The notes: a model not told the origin generated them from the sequence alone. Shown: positions 1 through 7,971, counted from the stretch's first letter. The stretch is 26,323 nucleotides of DNA from DASYML01 sp036399835 (GCA_036399835.1 DASWMI010000058.1:1-26323), one strand, 5' to 3'. Translations and numbers: made by a program.

Positions 1-124
1 TGAGGTTTGCCCGAAAGAGGTTTGCCCAGACGAGGTCTGGTGCAATCTGAAAATTATTACGTCTCCACGTATTCCAACCGTCTACCCCTTGTCTAAGAAT
101 CTCAAGATGTTCTGGATTAGCCAT
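1..124 (-). CDS. Pentapeptide-repeat protein, N-terminal fragment cut by window edge
   Basis: An open frame starts at the ATG at 124-122 and runs off the left edge, so only 41 codons are visible. The product begins MANPEHLEILRQGV, then has W-N-x-W and the repeat-like stretch WANLFRANL. This matches position by position the start of the complete pentapeptide protein immediately upstream (MPNAEHLSILMQGV, then W-N-x-W), so the two are tandem paralogues 59 bp apart on the same strand. A GGAG lies 10 nt before the ATG. What follows the repeats (a TIR, Rossmann or other effector domain) lies outside the window. The family call rests on the paralogy and the A-N-L repeats. Function is unknown. Confidence 0.7.
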   Translation of the reverse strand, partial: MANPEHLEILRQGVDGWNTWRRNNFQIAPDLVWANLFRANL

Positions 125-183
125 TACGGGTTAGCTCCGGTGAGGTAGTTCAAGGCATGAACCATAGAATGATAACTCAAGGC

Positions 184-1290
184 TTAAAGATAGTCCCCTA
201 TATGTCTAATCTTTAACTCTTCAGCCTTTTTCGTCATAAGCTCATCGTGCTTCTTCAGTGCTGGTAACACTACTGCTTTCTCCAAGCCACTTATCAAAGT
301 GATTTTAGAATCGTAGACCAATGGGTCTAAAACCCAATCAAACTTTCCTTTAAGATCCTTGAACATTGAAAAGGGTTCTTCGCCTTCTTGAATGATAGGG
401 ACGAAGGGGGTCATATAATTCGGAACTGTCGCCTGTAACTCAAGAGGGCTTGATTTAGGATTCGTAATATCTGCAATAATAAAGAGGCTCAATCCGGCAA
501 GTGTCATGATCGTTTCAGTGAAATCCTTGTCCGTCGGTTTGTCAAAGTCAAATAACATCGGAACATAACCTAATCGACGAAGTTCTTCACGAATTGCATC
601 TAACACAGCCTTTCTTTCAGGAGTGAAGCGTCCCAGGATAAGCACGCCCTTCTTTCCAACCGTATTGATTACATCGCGTATCTTCTCGTTATTTAGCAGT
701 AGATAGATGAACTGTGCGACTTCGAGATTGTCTACCATAATGGTCGGCTCACGGCTATGAGTTAAGACGAGATCTGTTTGTTTTGCATCTGTAAGGTTTA
801 CACCCCAGACAGAAATTCCATATATAAAACATTTTGTGAGATTTGCCCTTTCAAAGTTCGTTTCAATCAAACTTGCGAACCTGAGATCGGCTCCGCTCAA
901 ATTCGCCTCCGTGAAATTTGCTTTGCGTAAATCGGTCCTGCTGAGATTTGCGTTACTAAAGTTAGCCGCGACGAGTTGCGCTCCTTGAAGATAGGACCCG
1001 CTAAAGAACGTCTCGGTAAGGTCAGCTCCGCTCAGATTCGCTACAGTAAGAAACGCTCCGCTCATGTCAGCATTGCGAATTATCGACCCTTGCAGAGAGG
1101 CATTTTGTAGATTTGCTTTACGGAAAACAGCGTTTGAGAGGAAAGCTTTATCTAAATTTATATAACGCAGCTTTTTCCCGTAAAGAATAGCTCCAGTAAG
1201 GTCTGGTCTGAGATGTGGGTTATCTTGTCGCCATTGATTCCAAACTGTTACTCCTTGCATAAGAATGCTGAGATGCTCTGCGTTTGGCAT
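184..1290 (-). CDS. Pentapeptide-repeat protein with C-terminal Rossmann/TIR-like domain
   Basis: The product is 368 aa with no signal peptide. Residues 1-30 are a short helical cap containing W-N-x-W. Residues 31-175 are pentapeptide repeats (A-[DN]-[LF]-x-x steps such as ANLSGADL and ANFTEANLSGADL), which fold as a right-handed quadrilateral beta-helix. Residues 186-205 are a hydrophobic connector (VDNLEVAQFIYLLL). Residues 214-335 form an alpha/beta domain with a first strand GVLILGRF, an E-R-K-containing helix, a strand MLFDFD and FIIADITNP. That pattern resembles TIR-like or nucleoside-deoxyribosyltransferase-like Rossmann folds seen behind pentapeptide repeats in other bacteria. The gene follows the metallothionein-like gene by about 15 bp and is probably co-transcribed with it. 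Base composition is AT-richer than the core genes. A signalling or defence effector role is inference; no catalytic residue can be assigned with confidence. Confidence 0.85.
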   Translation of the reverse strand: MPNAEHLSILMQGVTVWNQWRQDNPHLRPDLTGAILYGKKLRYINLDKAFLSNAVFRKANLQNASLQGSIIRNADMSGAFLTVANLSGADLTETFFSGSYLQGAQLVAANFSNANLSRTDLRKANFTEANLSGADLRFASLIETNFERANLTKCFIYGISVWGVNLTDAKQTDLVLTHSREPTIMVDNLEVAQFIYLLLNNEKIRDVINTVGKKGVLILGRFTPERKAVLDAIREELRRLGYVPMLFDFDKPTDKDFTETIMTLAGLSLFIIADITNPKSSPLELQATVPNYMTPFVPIIQEGEEPFSMFKDLKGKFDWVLDPLVYDSKITLISGLEKAVVLPALKKHDELMTKKAEELKIRHIGDYL

Positions 1291-1305
1291 AATCTTTAAC
1301 TGCTA

Positions 1306-1473
1306 TTAGGCGAATTCTCCATCACAATTAGGATGGCCGCAGTCACAACTAACAGTCATATTATCTCTGGCGTCTTCACAGTATGCACTACAGTAATCAC
1401 TGTAATATGTTGCTGGACAACTACAATTAGGGTTCTGACAGGTCGCCCCCTCAATCTTCAATTTAATATCCAT
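1306..1473 (-). CDS. Small Cys-rich metallothionein-like protein
   Basis: The product is 55 aa with eight cysteines at 12, 17, 19, 28, 32, 43, 45 and 50. They are arranged C-x4-C-x-C, YYSDYC-x3-C and C-x-C-G-H-x2-C, with His47 beside the last cluster. The order (a Cys cluster, a YY-x-x-YC-x3-C middle and a terminal C-G-H-x2-C) resembles bacterial SmtA/BmtA metallothioneins, which bind Zn, Cd or Cu in the cytosol. A longer frame starts at 1488, but that ATG is part of the ATGAGGAG Shine-Dalgarno sequence 7 nt before the internal ATG at 1473, so the shorter start is chosen. A sigma70-type promoter lies upstream (1557-1586). The next gene downstream is the pentapeptide protein. Another small zinc-knuckle protein is possible. 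Confidence 0.72.
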   Translation of the reverse strand: MDIKLKIEGATCQNPNCSCPATYYSDYCSAYCEDARDNMTVSCDCGHPNCDGEFA

Positions 1474-1535
1474 TGAAGTGCTCCTCATGTTGCCGCTTGC
1501 ATTATTGATGTGAGGCTAACAGGAAAAGCCCCAGT

Positions 1536-1586
1536 AGTGAGATGCTAACACGAGGTAAGTTATTCTCACTGCTCCAGAGTTGTCAA
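1536..1586 (-). promoter_or_regulatory. Sigma70-type promoter with overlapping inverted repeat, metallothionein gene
   Basis: Read on the minus strand, a perfect TTGACA (1586-1581) is followed by an 18-nt spacer and TAACTT (1562-1557). An inverted repeat AGTGAGA (1536-1542) / TCTCACT (1564-1570) flanks the -10 box and expected transcription start, so it could be an operator. The leader to the ATG at 1473 would be about 75 nt. Confidence 0.5.
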
Positions 1587-1620
1587 TAGCTTGTATTATT
1601 CCTCAATACTTTTAGAGCTA

Positions 1621-2704
1621 TTATTTATAGAACAGATCAAGCCCCTCAATCAGTCGGTTGAACATGAGACGGAAGTTACCTTCATCCTTCCGGTCTGAGA
1701 AGTCCAAGATGTTGTATTCCATGATCTGCTCGCGGAGACGTTCCGGCCAGTGACAATTTTTCCAACTGTCGTCGAGGGCTACGGGGCAGAGGACATCATG
1801 CTTTGTCTCTAATTCCAGTTTGCGCGCTAGACGTGCTTCATGCTGTACCCAGTCGCTTTCAACTGAGTGCTCTGAGAGAATGAGCAACAAGGTTGGATTA
1901 AGACGGATGGCGCGGTCTATCTGCCTTTCCAAGCGTCCAGAAGTTGAGTGATGGATGTCTCGCCAGAAGCGAATGCCTTTTTCATTTAAGTACTTCTCCA
2001 TTTTATCTACAAGTGGAGTGTCTGCATGATTGTATGAAACGAAGAGTGGGTTAATCTGAATGGCTTGGTGTGCGCGTAGGTCATGAATCCTGTAGAGGAT
2101 ATCGGTGATTTCTTCGTTACTCAGTTCAGGGCGATACAGCTTTACATTTTCGATCTGCCAATCACAGAGGCCGCAACCACGCAAGAATACTTCAGGGATA
2201 TTGCCTTCTGAATTATAGATCGTATCTATTCCAATACTTGATGGGAAAATGTGAGAAGCAGTCTCCAATCCGCTTGTACTTCTAAAATAGGTATCATTTG
2301 AATGAAGTCATTCCGAATATAGCTTTGCTCAAATTAGCATTGCTGAAGCTAGAAGCATAAAGATAAGTTCCCTGGAATCTCGCAAAACTGAGATCTGCAT
2401 TATTGAGATTAGAATCAAAAATTATTGCCTTAGAAAGATCTGTGTCGATAAGAACCGAGCGACTTAAGTTTGTATGACGCATAATAGCTTCGACTAAAAA
2501 CGCGCCTTCTAAGTTAGCTCCGATTACAGTTGCCCCACGAAGGTCAACACTATTTAGCTTTGTATACTTGAGAGATGTTCCATTAAGGTTGGAGTTTTGA
2601 AGATTAGCTCCTGTAAGGTCTGCCTGATTGAGAGTTGCAAATGCCGGTGGAATAAAGAGAAGATTTCCAGGTTTCCCATAACGGGATTGTAACGACTGAT
2701 TCCT
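1621..2704 (-). pseudogene. Broken pentapeptide-repeat/TIR-domain protein
   Basis: Two frames together encode one recognisable architecture. Frame A (2704 to 2294) carries pentapeptide repeats (e.g. ANLQNSNLNG, LRGATVIGANL, ANLSKAIFG) and stops at 2294. Frame B is open from just upstream, through LHSNDTYFRSTSGLETASH, to 1621. It contains a TIR domain: strand PLFVSYNHAD (residues 74-83 counted from the TTG at 2268), the FWRDI loop, LLLILSEHS, and S-D-W-V-x-x-E with the Glu (144) in the position of the NAD-cleaving glutamate of TIR NADases. The segment GLETASH plus PSSIGIDTIY normally follows repeats directly in such fusions, so a frameshift near 2270-2310 is the simplest reading. The usual N-terminal cap (as at 124 and 1290) is missing, so the gene also looks 5' truncated. 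The TIR part alone could still be expressed from the TTG at 2268, but no convincing ribosome binding site is visible there. A sequencing indel is the alternative. Confidence 0.65.
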
Positions 2705-2945
2705 TTAGGCGTGCTTCAACGGCTCGCAAATAAGCTGCTTGACGGTGACTAAAAAAATCAAACCGTACTATTGCTGCTGCCCAAGCCAAAGAAAGTATTG
2801 GCAGGATGGCACTGATAATTGAGTTTCTACCCTCGATTAGCCAAGTGCCTCCTAAGAGGGCGGTACTTTTCGACAATATCCGACTTTTACCGCTGCTGGC
2901 GGTCTGATCGCTCCCGGAGTTGAAAATCTTTACGGACGCTTGCAT
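2604..2945 (-). pseudogene. Truncated membrane-anchored protein of unknown family
   Basis: The frame starts at the ATG at 2945, directly after an in-frame TGA, and encodes 113 aa. Residues about 40-62 (IISAILPILSLAWAAAIVRF) form one hydrophobic membrane segment, followed by a charged stretch FDFFSHRQAAYLRAVEARLKE and then IPLWETWK. These look like genuine protein sequence. The last 20 or so codons are instead an out-of-frame reading of the pentapeptide repeats of the neighbouring broken gene (its frame is open from 2704). The 3' end is therefore not native: the gene appears to have been cut and joined to the pentapeptide-TIR remnant at about 2660-2704. No Shine-Dalgarno sequence is evident. 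I cannot name the family. Confidence 0.45.
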
Positions 2946-3082
2946 CCTAGCTCAACACCATCTACATTTAGAAAAGGCACTTCCCGCGCGCCTCATGCCT
3001 TAACTCACTTGAAAGGAAAGAGAATCCTCCACAGGCGACCAACGCAGCCTGTGCTTTAGTTCCCGGGCTCAAACACCTCGCC

Positions 3083-4279
3083 ATGACAATTCAACAACCA
3101 CCTCAAGGCGTAACACCCTCCAATACGCAACCCTTCAACCTCATCACTATTCTTCAGCGGATGCTAAGCGTTTCGGACAAGGTTAGCGACCTGATTTTCT
3201 CGCCAGGCAGGCCCCCGCAAATCGAGCTTAACGGCAAACTCCAAGGCGTTCCTATGCCCGGGATTGATAGGCTGACGTCGAGCCACACGGCGGGCATCGC
3301 CAAGCTCATCATCGGCCAGCACCGGCAGGCCGCTGAAAGTCTGGAGAAATATGGCTCAGCCGACCTCTCCTTCAGCGCCCCCGGCCTCTCGCGCTTTCGT
3401 GTTAACGTCTTCATGCAGCGAGGCACGCACGCCATCGTCATGCGCGTCATCCCGAACCGCCCGCCGCGCTTTGACGATTTCAATCTACCGGACCAGCTTC
3501 GCCAGATTACTGAATTGAAGAACGGGATCGTGCTCGTCACAGGCCCGACCGGCTCCGGCAAATCCTCCACGCTGGCCGCCATCATAGACCTCATCAACGA
3601 GACGAAGTATTACCACATCGTCACCATTGAGGACCCGATTGAGTTCCTACACGCGCACAAGAACTCGACCGTGCATCAGCGCGAGTTGCACGCGGACACG
3701 CCGGATTTCGCCCACGCCCTGAGGGCTGCGCTGCGCCAGGCCCCGAAAGTCATCCTCGTCGGAGAGATGCGCGACCGCGAGACAATAGAGGTTGCACTTG
3801 AGGCGGCTGAAACGGGCCATCTCGTGCTCTCCACCCTGCACACGATTGACGCCACGAAGACTGTGGACCGTATCGTCGGCGTCTTTCCTAAAAATGAAGA
3901 GAAGGCTATCCGGACGCGCATCGCGCAGTCCTTCCGCTATATCATCTCGCAGCGCTTGCTTCCGCGCGCGGATGGACGCGGACGCGTGGCAGCCATAGAA
4001 ATCCTCAAGTCCACATCACGCACCAAAGATTACATCGAAAAGGGCGAATCCGAAGGCAAATCGCTCCTCGACGCGATGGAACAGGGCGAGCAGGATGGGA
4101 TGCAAACTTTCGACGGCGTGATTGAACAGCTCATACGGGCCGGGATTGTGACCAAGACCGATGCCCTGCCCTACGCGACTAACCAGAATAACCTGCTGCT
4201 GCGGCTCGCAGACCTGCCCAAGGAGGGGGCCGCAGGACAGCCACATGACGAGTCGCTGCTGGAAATGCTGGAGCGATAA
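3083..4279 (+). CDS. PilT/PilU-type twitching motility ATPase
   Basis: The product is 398 aa. It is a hexameric secretion-type ATPase of the PilT class, which powers retraction of type IV pili at the inner-membrane base. Visible motifs are a PAS-like N-terminal domain (about 20-130), Walker A GPTGSGKS (154-161), the Asp box TIEDPIEF (181-188), Walker B region VILVGEMRD (223-231) and the His box GHLVLSTLHT (245-254). The canonical PilT retraction motif AIRNLIRE is not seen; its place reads STSRTKDYIEKGE. GMQTFDGVIEQLIRAG follows, as in both PilT and PilU. An accessory retraction ATPase (PilU-like) therefore fits as well as PilT itself. No other pilus genes are nearby. This is the first GC-rich gene after the AT-rich block. 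The ATG has only a weak ribosome binding site, and a 7-bp hairpin (3030-3053) lies in the leader. Confidence 0.92.
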   Translation: MTIQQPPQGVTPSNTQPFNLITILQRMLSVSDKVSDLIFSPGRPPQIELNGKLQGVPMPGIDRLTSSHTAGIAKLIIGQHRQAAESLEKYGSADLSFSAPGLSRFRVNVFMQRGTHAIVMRVIPNRPPRFDDFNLPDQLRQITELKNGIVLVTGPTGSGKSSTLAAIIDLINETKYYHIVTIEDPIEFLHAHKNSTVHQRELHADTPDFAHALRAALRQAPKVILVGEMRDRETIEVALEAAETGHLVLSTLHTIDATKTVDRIVGVFPKNEEKAIRTRIAQSFRYIISQRLLPRADGRGRVAAIEILKSTSRTKDYIEKGESEGKSLLDAMEQGEQDGMQTFDGVIEQLIRAGIVTKTDALPYATNQNNLLLRLADLPKEGAAGQPHDESLLEMLER

Positions 4280-4325
4280 GGTTGGCTAGCTGTGCTGGAA
4301 GATTCGCAAGAATGTTCAATTCGGA

Positions 4326-4347
4326 GTCTGCCAAAAGTCTGCCAAAA
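4326..4347. repeat. Tandem pair of 11-nt units GTCTGCCAAAA
   Basis: Two adjacent identical 11-nt units at 4326-4336 and 4337-4347, about 70 bp from the 3' end of tRNA-Val. The same two-unit pattern (GTCTGCCAACG, GTCTGCCAAAC) is found at 26134-26155 next to tRNA-Cys. On the minus strand both copies can be read as L-A-D-x-W-Q-T. They may be relics of an integrase gene end or an attachment site; this is unproven. Confidence 0.6.
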
Positions 4348-4417
4348 GGGAGCGCAATGCGTGACAATTACGAACTCTACGACGGGTCTAAACCTCCGAA
4401 GCCTCTGGACATAAAAA

Positions 4418-4492
<75 letters not shown>

Positions 4493-4540
4493 ATTTTTAA
4501 CTCGAATTCGCTTTAAACAAACCTCAAAAAGCGAAGCGTT

Positions 4541-4570
4541 AAGTTAGCAAACGGCCTGTTGCCGTGTCAA
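4541..4570 (-). promoter_or_regulatory. Promoter of tRNA-Val
   Basis: On the minus strand a perfect TTGACA (4570-4565), an 18-nt spacer and TAACTT (4546-4541) lie about 50 bp before the mature tRNA. The two boxes and the spacing are the same as at the metallothionein promoter. Confidence 0.6.
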
Positions 4571-4665
4571 GCAGGCGATCCGTTTAATCAAGGGATGAAG
4601 CTGGTTGAATTCGGATTGAAAGCTCGTATTGAGAGAGAGGCGGCGAGGCTCTCAAGGTTTTGCCG

Positions 4666-6621
4666 TTAAGGGTTTGCAGTTTCGGCGGCGACGCGATCCC
4701 ATTCCTGGTAAAGCGTCTGAAGACGCTCATCGGTCTGCGCGTATTCTGCGTTTAATGTTTGAAGCTTGCGGGGGTCGCGTGCGACTTCGAGTGTGGCGAG
4801 TTGTTCCGAGAGGGCTGCAAGGCGGATTTCAAGCTCGTTGATTTCGGCCTCGATGGCTTGCGTATCGCGTGCGGGCTGCTTTTTAGCGCCCTTCTTTTCA
4901 GAACTCCCGGCCTTTGGCCGCACGCCTTGATCCTTGCTCCGGCGCGGCGTCGCAGCCTCCTTCAACGCGGCGGCCTCTTGAGCCTGTGCGGTTCTGGCTT
5001 GAGATTCTCTGGCGGCGCGCTCGGCTATCTTCCAGTCGTGATACTCTGTGTAATCTCCGTCGTAATGCTCTGCGCCGCCCTCGCCGTCCAGGGAGAGGAT
5101 TTGTGTGGCGATGCGGTCTAGGAAGTAGCGGTCGTGGCTGATGGTGATGATCGTGCCCTGGTATGCGTCGAGCGCATCTTCGAGAGCTTCGCGCGAAGAG
5201 ATGTCGAGGTGGTTGGTCGGTTCATCAAGGACGAGCACGTTGACGCGCGAGTAGATGAGCTTGGCGAGCGCGAGCCGTCCTTTCTCGCCGCCCGAAAGGT
5301 CCGCGACATGCTTGTAAACATCGTCGCCCGTGAAGAGAAACTTGGCGAGGAATCCGCGCAACTCGCCTGCGGTCGCCGTCGAAGGCGCAACGCGGCGCAG
5401 CTCCATGATGATCTCGTTGCGGTCGTCCAGGTCGTCCAACTGCTGCGCATAGTAGCCGACCTCCGTCTTCGTGCCCCAACGGATTTCGCCCGCGAGCGGT
5501 GGAATCTTGCCGAGCACGGTCTTGACGAAGGTTGTCTTGCCTGAGCCGTTTGGACCAATAATCCCGAGGCACTCGCCGCGCCTCAGCGTAAAGTCCATCT
5601 CTCGTGCGAGCGGCTTGCCCGGATAGCCGATGGTGAGTTCTTTGACCGTCAGGACATGCGTGCCCGCGCGCTCGACCTCGCGCAGACGGAAATCGCCCGC
5701 AGACTGGCCCGCGCGCACGACCTCTACGCGCTCAAGCTTTTCGAGCATCTTACGGCGCGACTTGGCCTGCTTGGTCTTTTGTCCCGCCAGGTTGCGGCGA
5801 ATAAACTCTTCCGTCTTGGCGATTAGATGCTGCTGGTTTTCGTAAGCGCGTTGTTGCGCCTCGCGCCTTTCTTCGCGCTCGACCAGATAGGCAGAGTAGT
5901 TGCCTGTGTAGCTCGTGGCGCGTCCCAGCTCGACTTCTATGATGCGGCCCGCGACGCGGTCCAGAAAGTAGCGGTCATGGCTGATGATGACAAACGCGGA
6001 TTGGTAGGTTTGCAGAAACTCTTCGAGCCATTCGACGGCGGCCACGTCCAGGTGGTTGGTCGGCTCATCCAGCAGCAGGACATCCGGCTCCGCGAGGAGC
6101 AGTCGCGCCAGCCCGAGGCGGTTGACCTGTCCGCCGGAGAGCTTTTCGGATTCGAGCTGCCACATCTCGCGTTCAAATCCCAGACCCTGCAAGATGGCCT
6201 CGGCCTTCGCCGCATACTCGAACCCGCCCTCGCGCTCGAACTCGTGTTGGAGGTCGCTGTAACGCTCCAGCACGGCTTCAAGATCATCGCAGCCTTCGGC
6301 CATACGATGCTCAAGCTCGTGCATCTCGTGCTCGATCTGTTGGAGGCGACCGAAAGCAGCGAGCGCGGCTTCGTGTACGGTCGTCCCCGGCTCGAAATGA
6401 ATGTGCTGCGCGAGCAGCCCTAGCCGGACGCCGCGCGCACGCACGACATCGCCCCGCTCCGGCGCTTCCTCGCCGCTGAGGAGGCGAAAGATAGTCGTCT
6501 TGCCCGCACCGTTGCGACCGACGAGGCCAACGTGCTCGCCCGGGTTGACTTGTAGGGATGCGCCGCGCAAGACATCCTGCGCGCCAAAGGATTTATAGAC
6601 ATCCGAAAGACGAAAAAGCAT
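4666..6621 (-). CDS. ABC-F family ATPase (ribosome-associated)
   Basis: The product is 651 aa with two ABC ATPase domains and no membrane segments, as in the ABC-F class that acts at the ribosomal E-site (Uup/EttA/YdiF relatives; some confer antibiotic resistance). Domain 1 has Walker A GRNGAGKT (35-42), signature LSGGQ (161-165) and LLLDEPTNHLD (about 183-193). A charged linker (about 250-310) corresponds to the P-site tRNA interaction region. Domain 2 has GPNGSGKT, LSGGEKGR and LVLDEPTNHLD. A Lys/Ala-rich hinge leads to a C-terminal coiled coil (about 590-645), as in Uup. No Shine-Dalgarno sequence precedes the ATG. Instead a heptamer-repeat hairpin ending in five Ts lies 7 nt upstream, which may control expression. 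The subfamily cannot be fixed from sequence alone. Confidence 0.93.
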   Translation of the reverse strand: MLFRLSDVYKSFGAQDVLRGASLQVNPGEHVGLVGRNGAGKTTIFRLLSGEEAPERGDVVRARGVRLGLLAQHIHFEPGTTVHEAALAAFGRLQQIEHEMHELEHRMAEGCDDLEAVLERYSDLQHEFEREGGFEYAAKAEAILQGLGFEREMWQLESEKLSGGQVNRLGLARLLLAEPDVLLLDEPTNHLDVAAVEWLEEFLQTYQSAFVIISHDRYFLDRVAGRIIEVELGRATSYTGNYSAYLVEREERREAQQRAYENQQHLIAKTEEFIRRNLAGQKTKQAKSRRKMLEKLERVEVVRAGQSAGDFRLREVERAGTHVLTVKELTIGYPGKPLAREMDFTLRRGECLGIIGPNGSGKTTFVKTVLGKIPPLAGEIRWGTKTEVGYYAQQLDDLDDRNEIIMELRRVAPSTATAGELRGFLAKFLFTGDDVYKHVADLSGGEKGRLALAKLIYSRVNVLVLDEPTNHLDISSREALEDALDAYQGTIITISHDRYFLDRIATQILSLDGEGGAEHYDGDYTEYHDWKIAERAARESQARTAQAQEAAALKEAATPRRSKDQGVRPKAGSSEKKGAKKQPARDTQAIEAEINELEIRLAALSEQLATLEVARDPRKLQTLNAEYAQTDERLQTLYQEWDRVAAETANP

Positions 6622-6628
6622 CGGGACG

Positions 6629-6709
6629 AAAAAGTGAGCAGTAAGCAGTAAGCAGCGAGCAGAAATTTAAAATCACAACTTCTGCTCACTGCTAGAGGCT
6701 TGCTGCTCG
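6629..6709. repeat. Heptamer-repeat palindrome in the ABC-F leader
   Basis: The plus strand shows consecutive 7-nt units GTGAGCA GTAAGCA GTAAGCA GCGAGCA from 6634, then an AT-rich loop, then inverted units (CTGCTCAC at 6682-6689 and GCTTGCTGCTCG ending at 6709). On the minus strand (sense for the ABC-F gene) GTGAGCAG can pair with several downstream heptamers. The last pairing is followed directly by TTTTT (6633-6629) and the ATG at 6621. Confidence 0.75.
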
Positions 6710-6786
6710 TTTTGACTTCAGAGCCTGGACCGCTGATTATTCACCACTCGATTGACTGCTCGCTATTCAACAAAGCTTGCTACAGA

Positions 6787-7971
6787 CTATTTGCTGGCCG
6801 CAGGGCTGGCCGCTGTGTTCGCGTTGGCCGCAGCGGGCGAACCGCTCGCGGCTGGCGAAGCATTGGCGGCGGGCGAGCCTCCGGCGTTGGCCGCCGGACG
6901 CATCCCGCCCAGATTGCTCGGGCTGTTGAGGATATTCCGGGCAAGATTATTAACGATCTTGGCCTCTGTCATGGCATCCACGAGCAGGGCGGCGTTGAGA
7001 ATCTCCTTGCGCTGGTTGGTCATGGCCTGCGTAATCTTCTGGCGCACGCCCGGACTGTCGAGCGTCAGGTTCTCATTTTGCAGCCGCTTATCCGCGAGCT
7101 TGAAGATATACCAGCGACCGTCGGCGAATTTGACGGGCGCGGTCACGTTGCCGACCTGCATTGGTCCAAAAAACTGCGCAATCAACTCAGGCGGAAAACC
7201 ATTCTGCTTGAGGTCGTCTTCGGTGGCAAAGCCCAGGTCGCCGCCGCGAGCATTGCTGCGGTCTTCGCTGCGCGCGCGGGCGACCGTGGCAAAGTCTGCG
7301 CCGCTCTTTAATTGCTGTGCGATCTGGTCAATCTTGAGCTTGGCATCAACTTCCGTTTTGGCATCATCCTGAGCGCCGTTATCCGCCTGGTCCGTGACGA
7401 TCATAGAGAGCGCGACGCCGCGCGTCTGGACGAACTGCTCCTTGTTATTGTTGTAATAATCCTCGACCTCTTTATCGTTGATGGCAATCTTGCTGTTGTA
7501 CTTGTCTTGCAGCTTCTGTATGGCGACCTGTTTGCGCATCTCTTCGCGCAAAGTGGCTTCGGTCATGCCCTGGTCCTTGAGCTGTTTTTGATAAGCCTCT
7601 TCGGTCATCCCGCTCTGCTGTTTCTGCTGCTGTATGGCCTGCGTAATCTCTTCTTCACTGGGCAAGAGCTTCTCTCTTTCGGCGCGCTGGAAGAGGACTT
7701 CCTTCTGAATCAAGCCGTCGAGCACCTGCAAGCGTGCCTGCGCCAGTTGAAGCTGCGTCAACTGCGCCTGCTGACCCTGCATCTGCGCGCTGATGAGCTT
7801 TTCGACTTCGCTCAAAGGGATATTCTTGCCGTTGACCGAAGCGGCGACAGAGTTCGGGTCTCCGCTCGCGCCGTTGCCGCCGGCGTTGGATTTATCACAG
7901 GCAGCCAGGGTGAGCGCCAGAAGCGCGAGGAGAAAAAGGACTGTGGTTTGTTTAGCGGCTCTGCTCTGCAC
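6787..7971 (-). CDS. PpiC/SurA-type peptidyl-prolyl isomerase lipoprotein
   Basis: The product is 394 aa. The signal peptide ends in a lipobox L-T-L-A-A-C with Cys25, so the protein is lipid-anchored in the cell envelope. Residues 40-180 resemble the SurA/PrsA N-terminal chaperone domain (helical, Gln-rich, SEVEKLI, LIQKEVLFQRAE). Residues about 184-295 are a parvulin domain with DFATVARARSEDRSNARGGDLGF and a C-terminal WYIFKLADKR strand. The last 45 residues are a low-complexity Ala/Ser/Pro/Asn tail (SPAANASPAASGS). It would assist folding of exported or outer-membrane proteins. The start is GTG: an in-frame TAA lies 9 nt upstream, and GGAG precedes it by 12 nt. It diverges from rpmB. Confidence 0.9.
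   Translation of the reverse strand: MQSRAAKQTTVLFLLALLALTLAACDKSNAGGNGASGDPNSVAASVNGKNIPLSEVEKLISAQMQGQQAQLTQLQLAQARLQVLDGLIQKEVLFQRAEREKLLPSEEEITQAIQQQKQQSGMTEEAYQKQLKDQGMTEATLREEMRKQVAIQKLQDKYNSKIAINDKEVEDYYNNNKEQFVQTRGVALSMIVTDQADNGAQDDAKTEVDAKLKIDQIAQQLKSGADFATVARARSEDRSNARGGDLGFATEDDLKQNGFPPELIAQFFGPMQVGNVTAPVKFADGRWYIFKLADKRLQNENLTLDSPGVRQKITQAMTNQRKEILNAALLVDAMTEAKIVNNLARNILNSPSNLGGMRPAANAGGSPAANASPAASGSPAAANANTAASPAASK

Noticed and set aside
5118..6423. Several 100-200-codon ORFs overlapping the ABC-F gene
   Set aside because: Ser/Arg-rich or antisense frames typical of GC-rich shadow ORFs.
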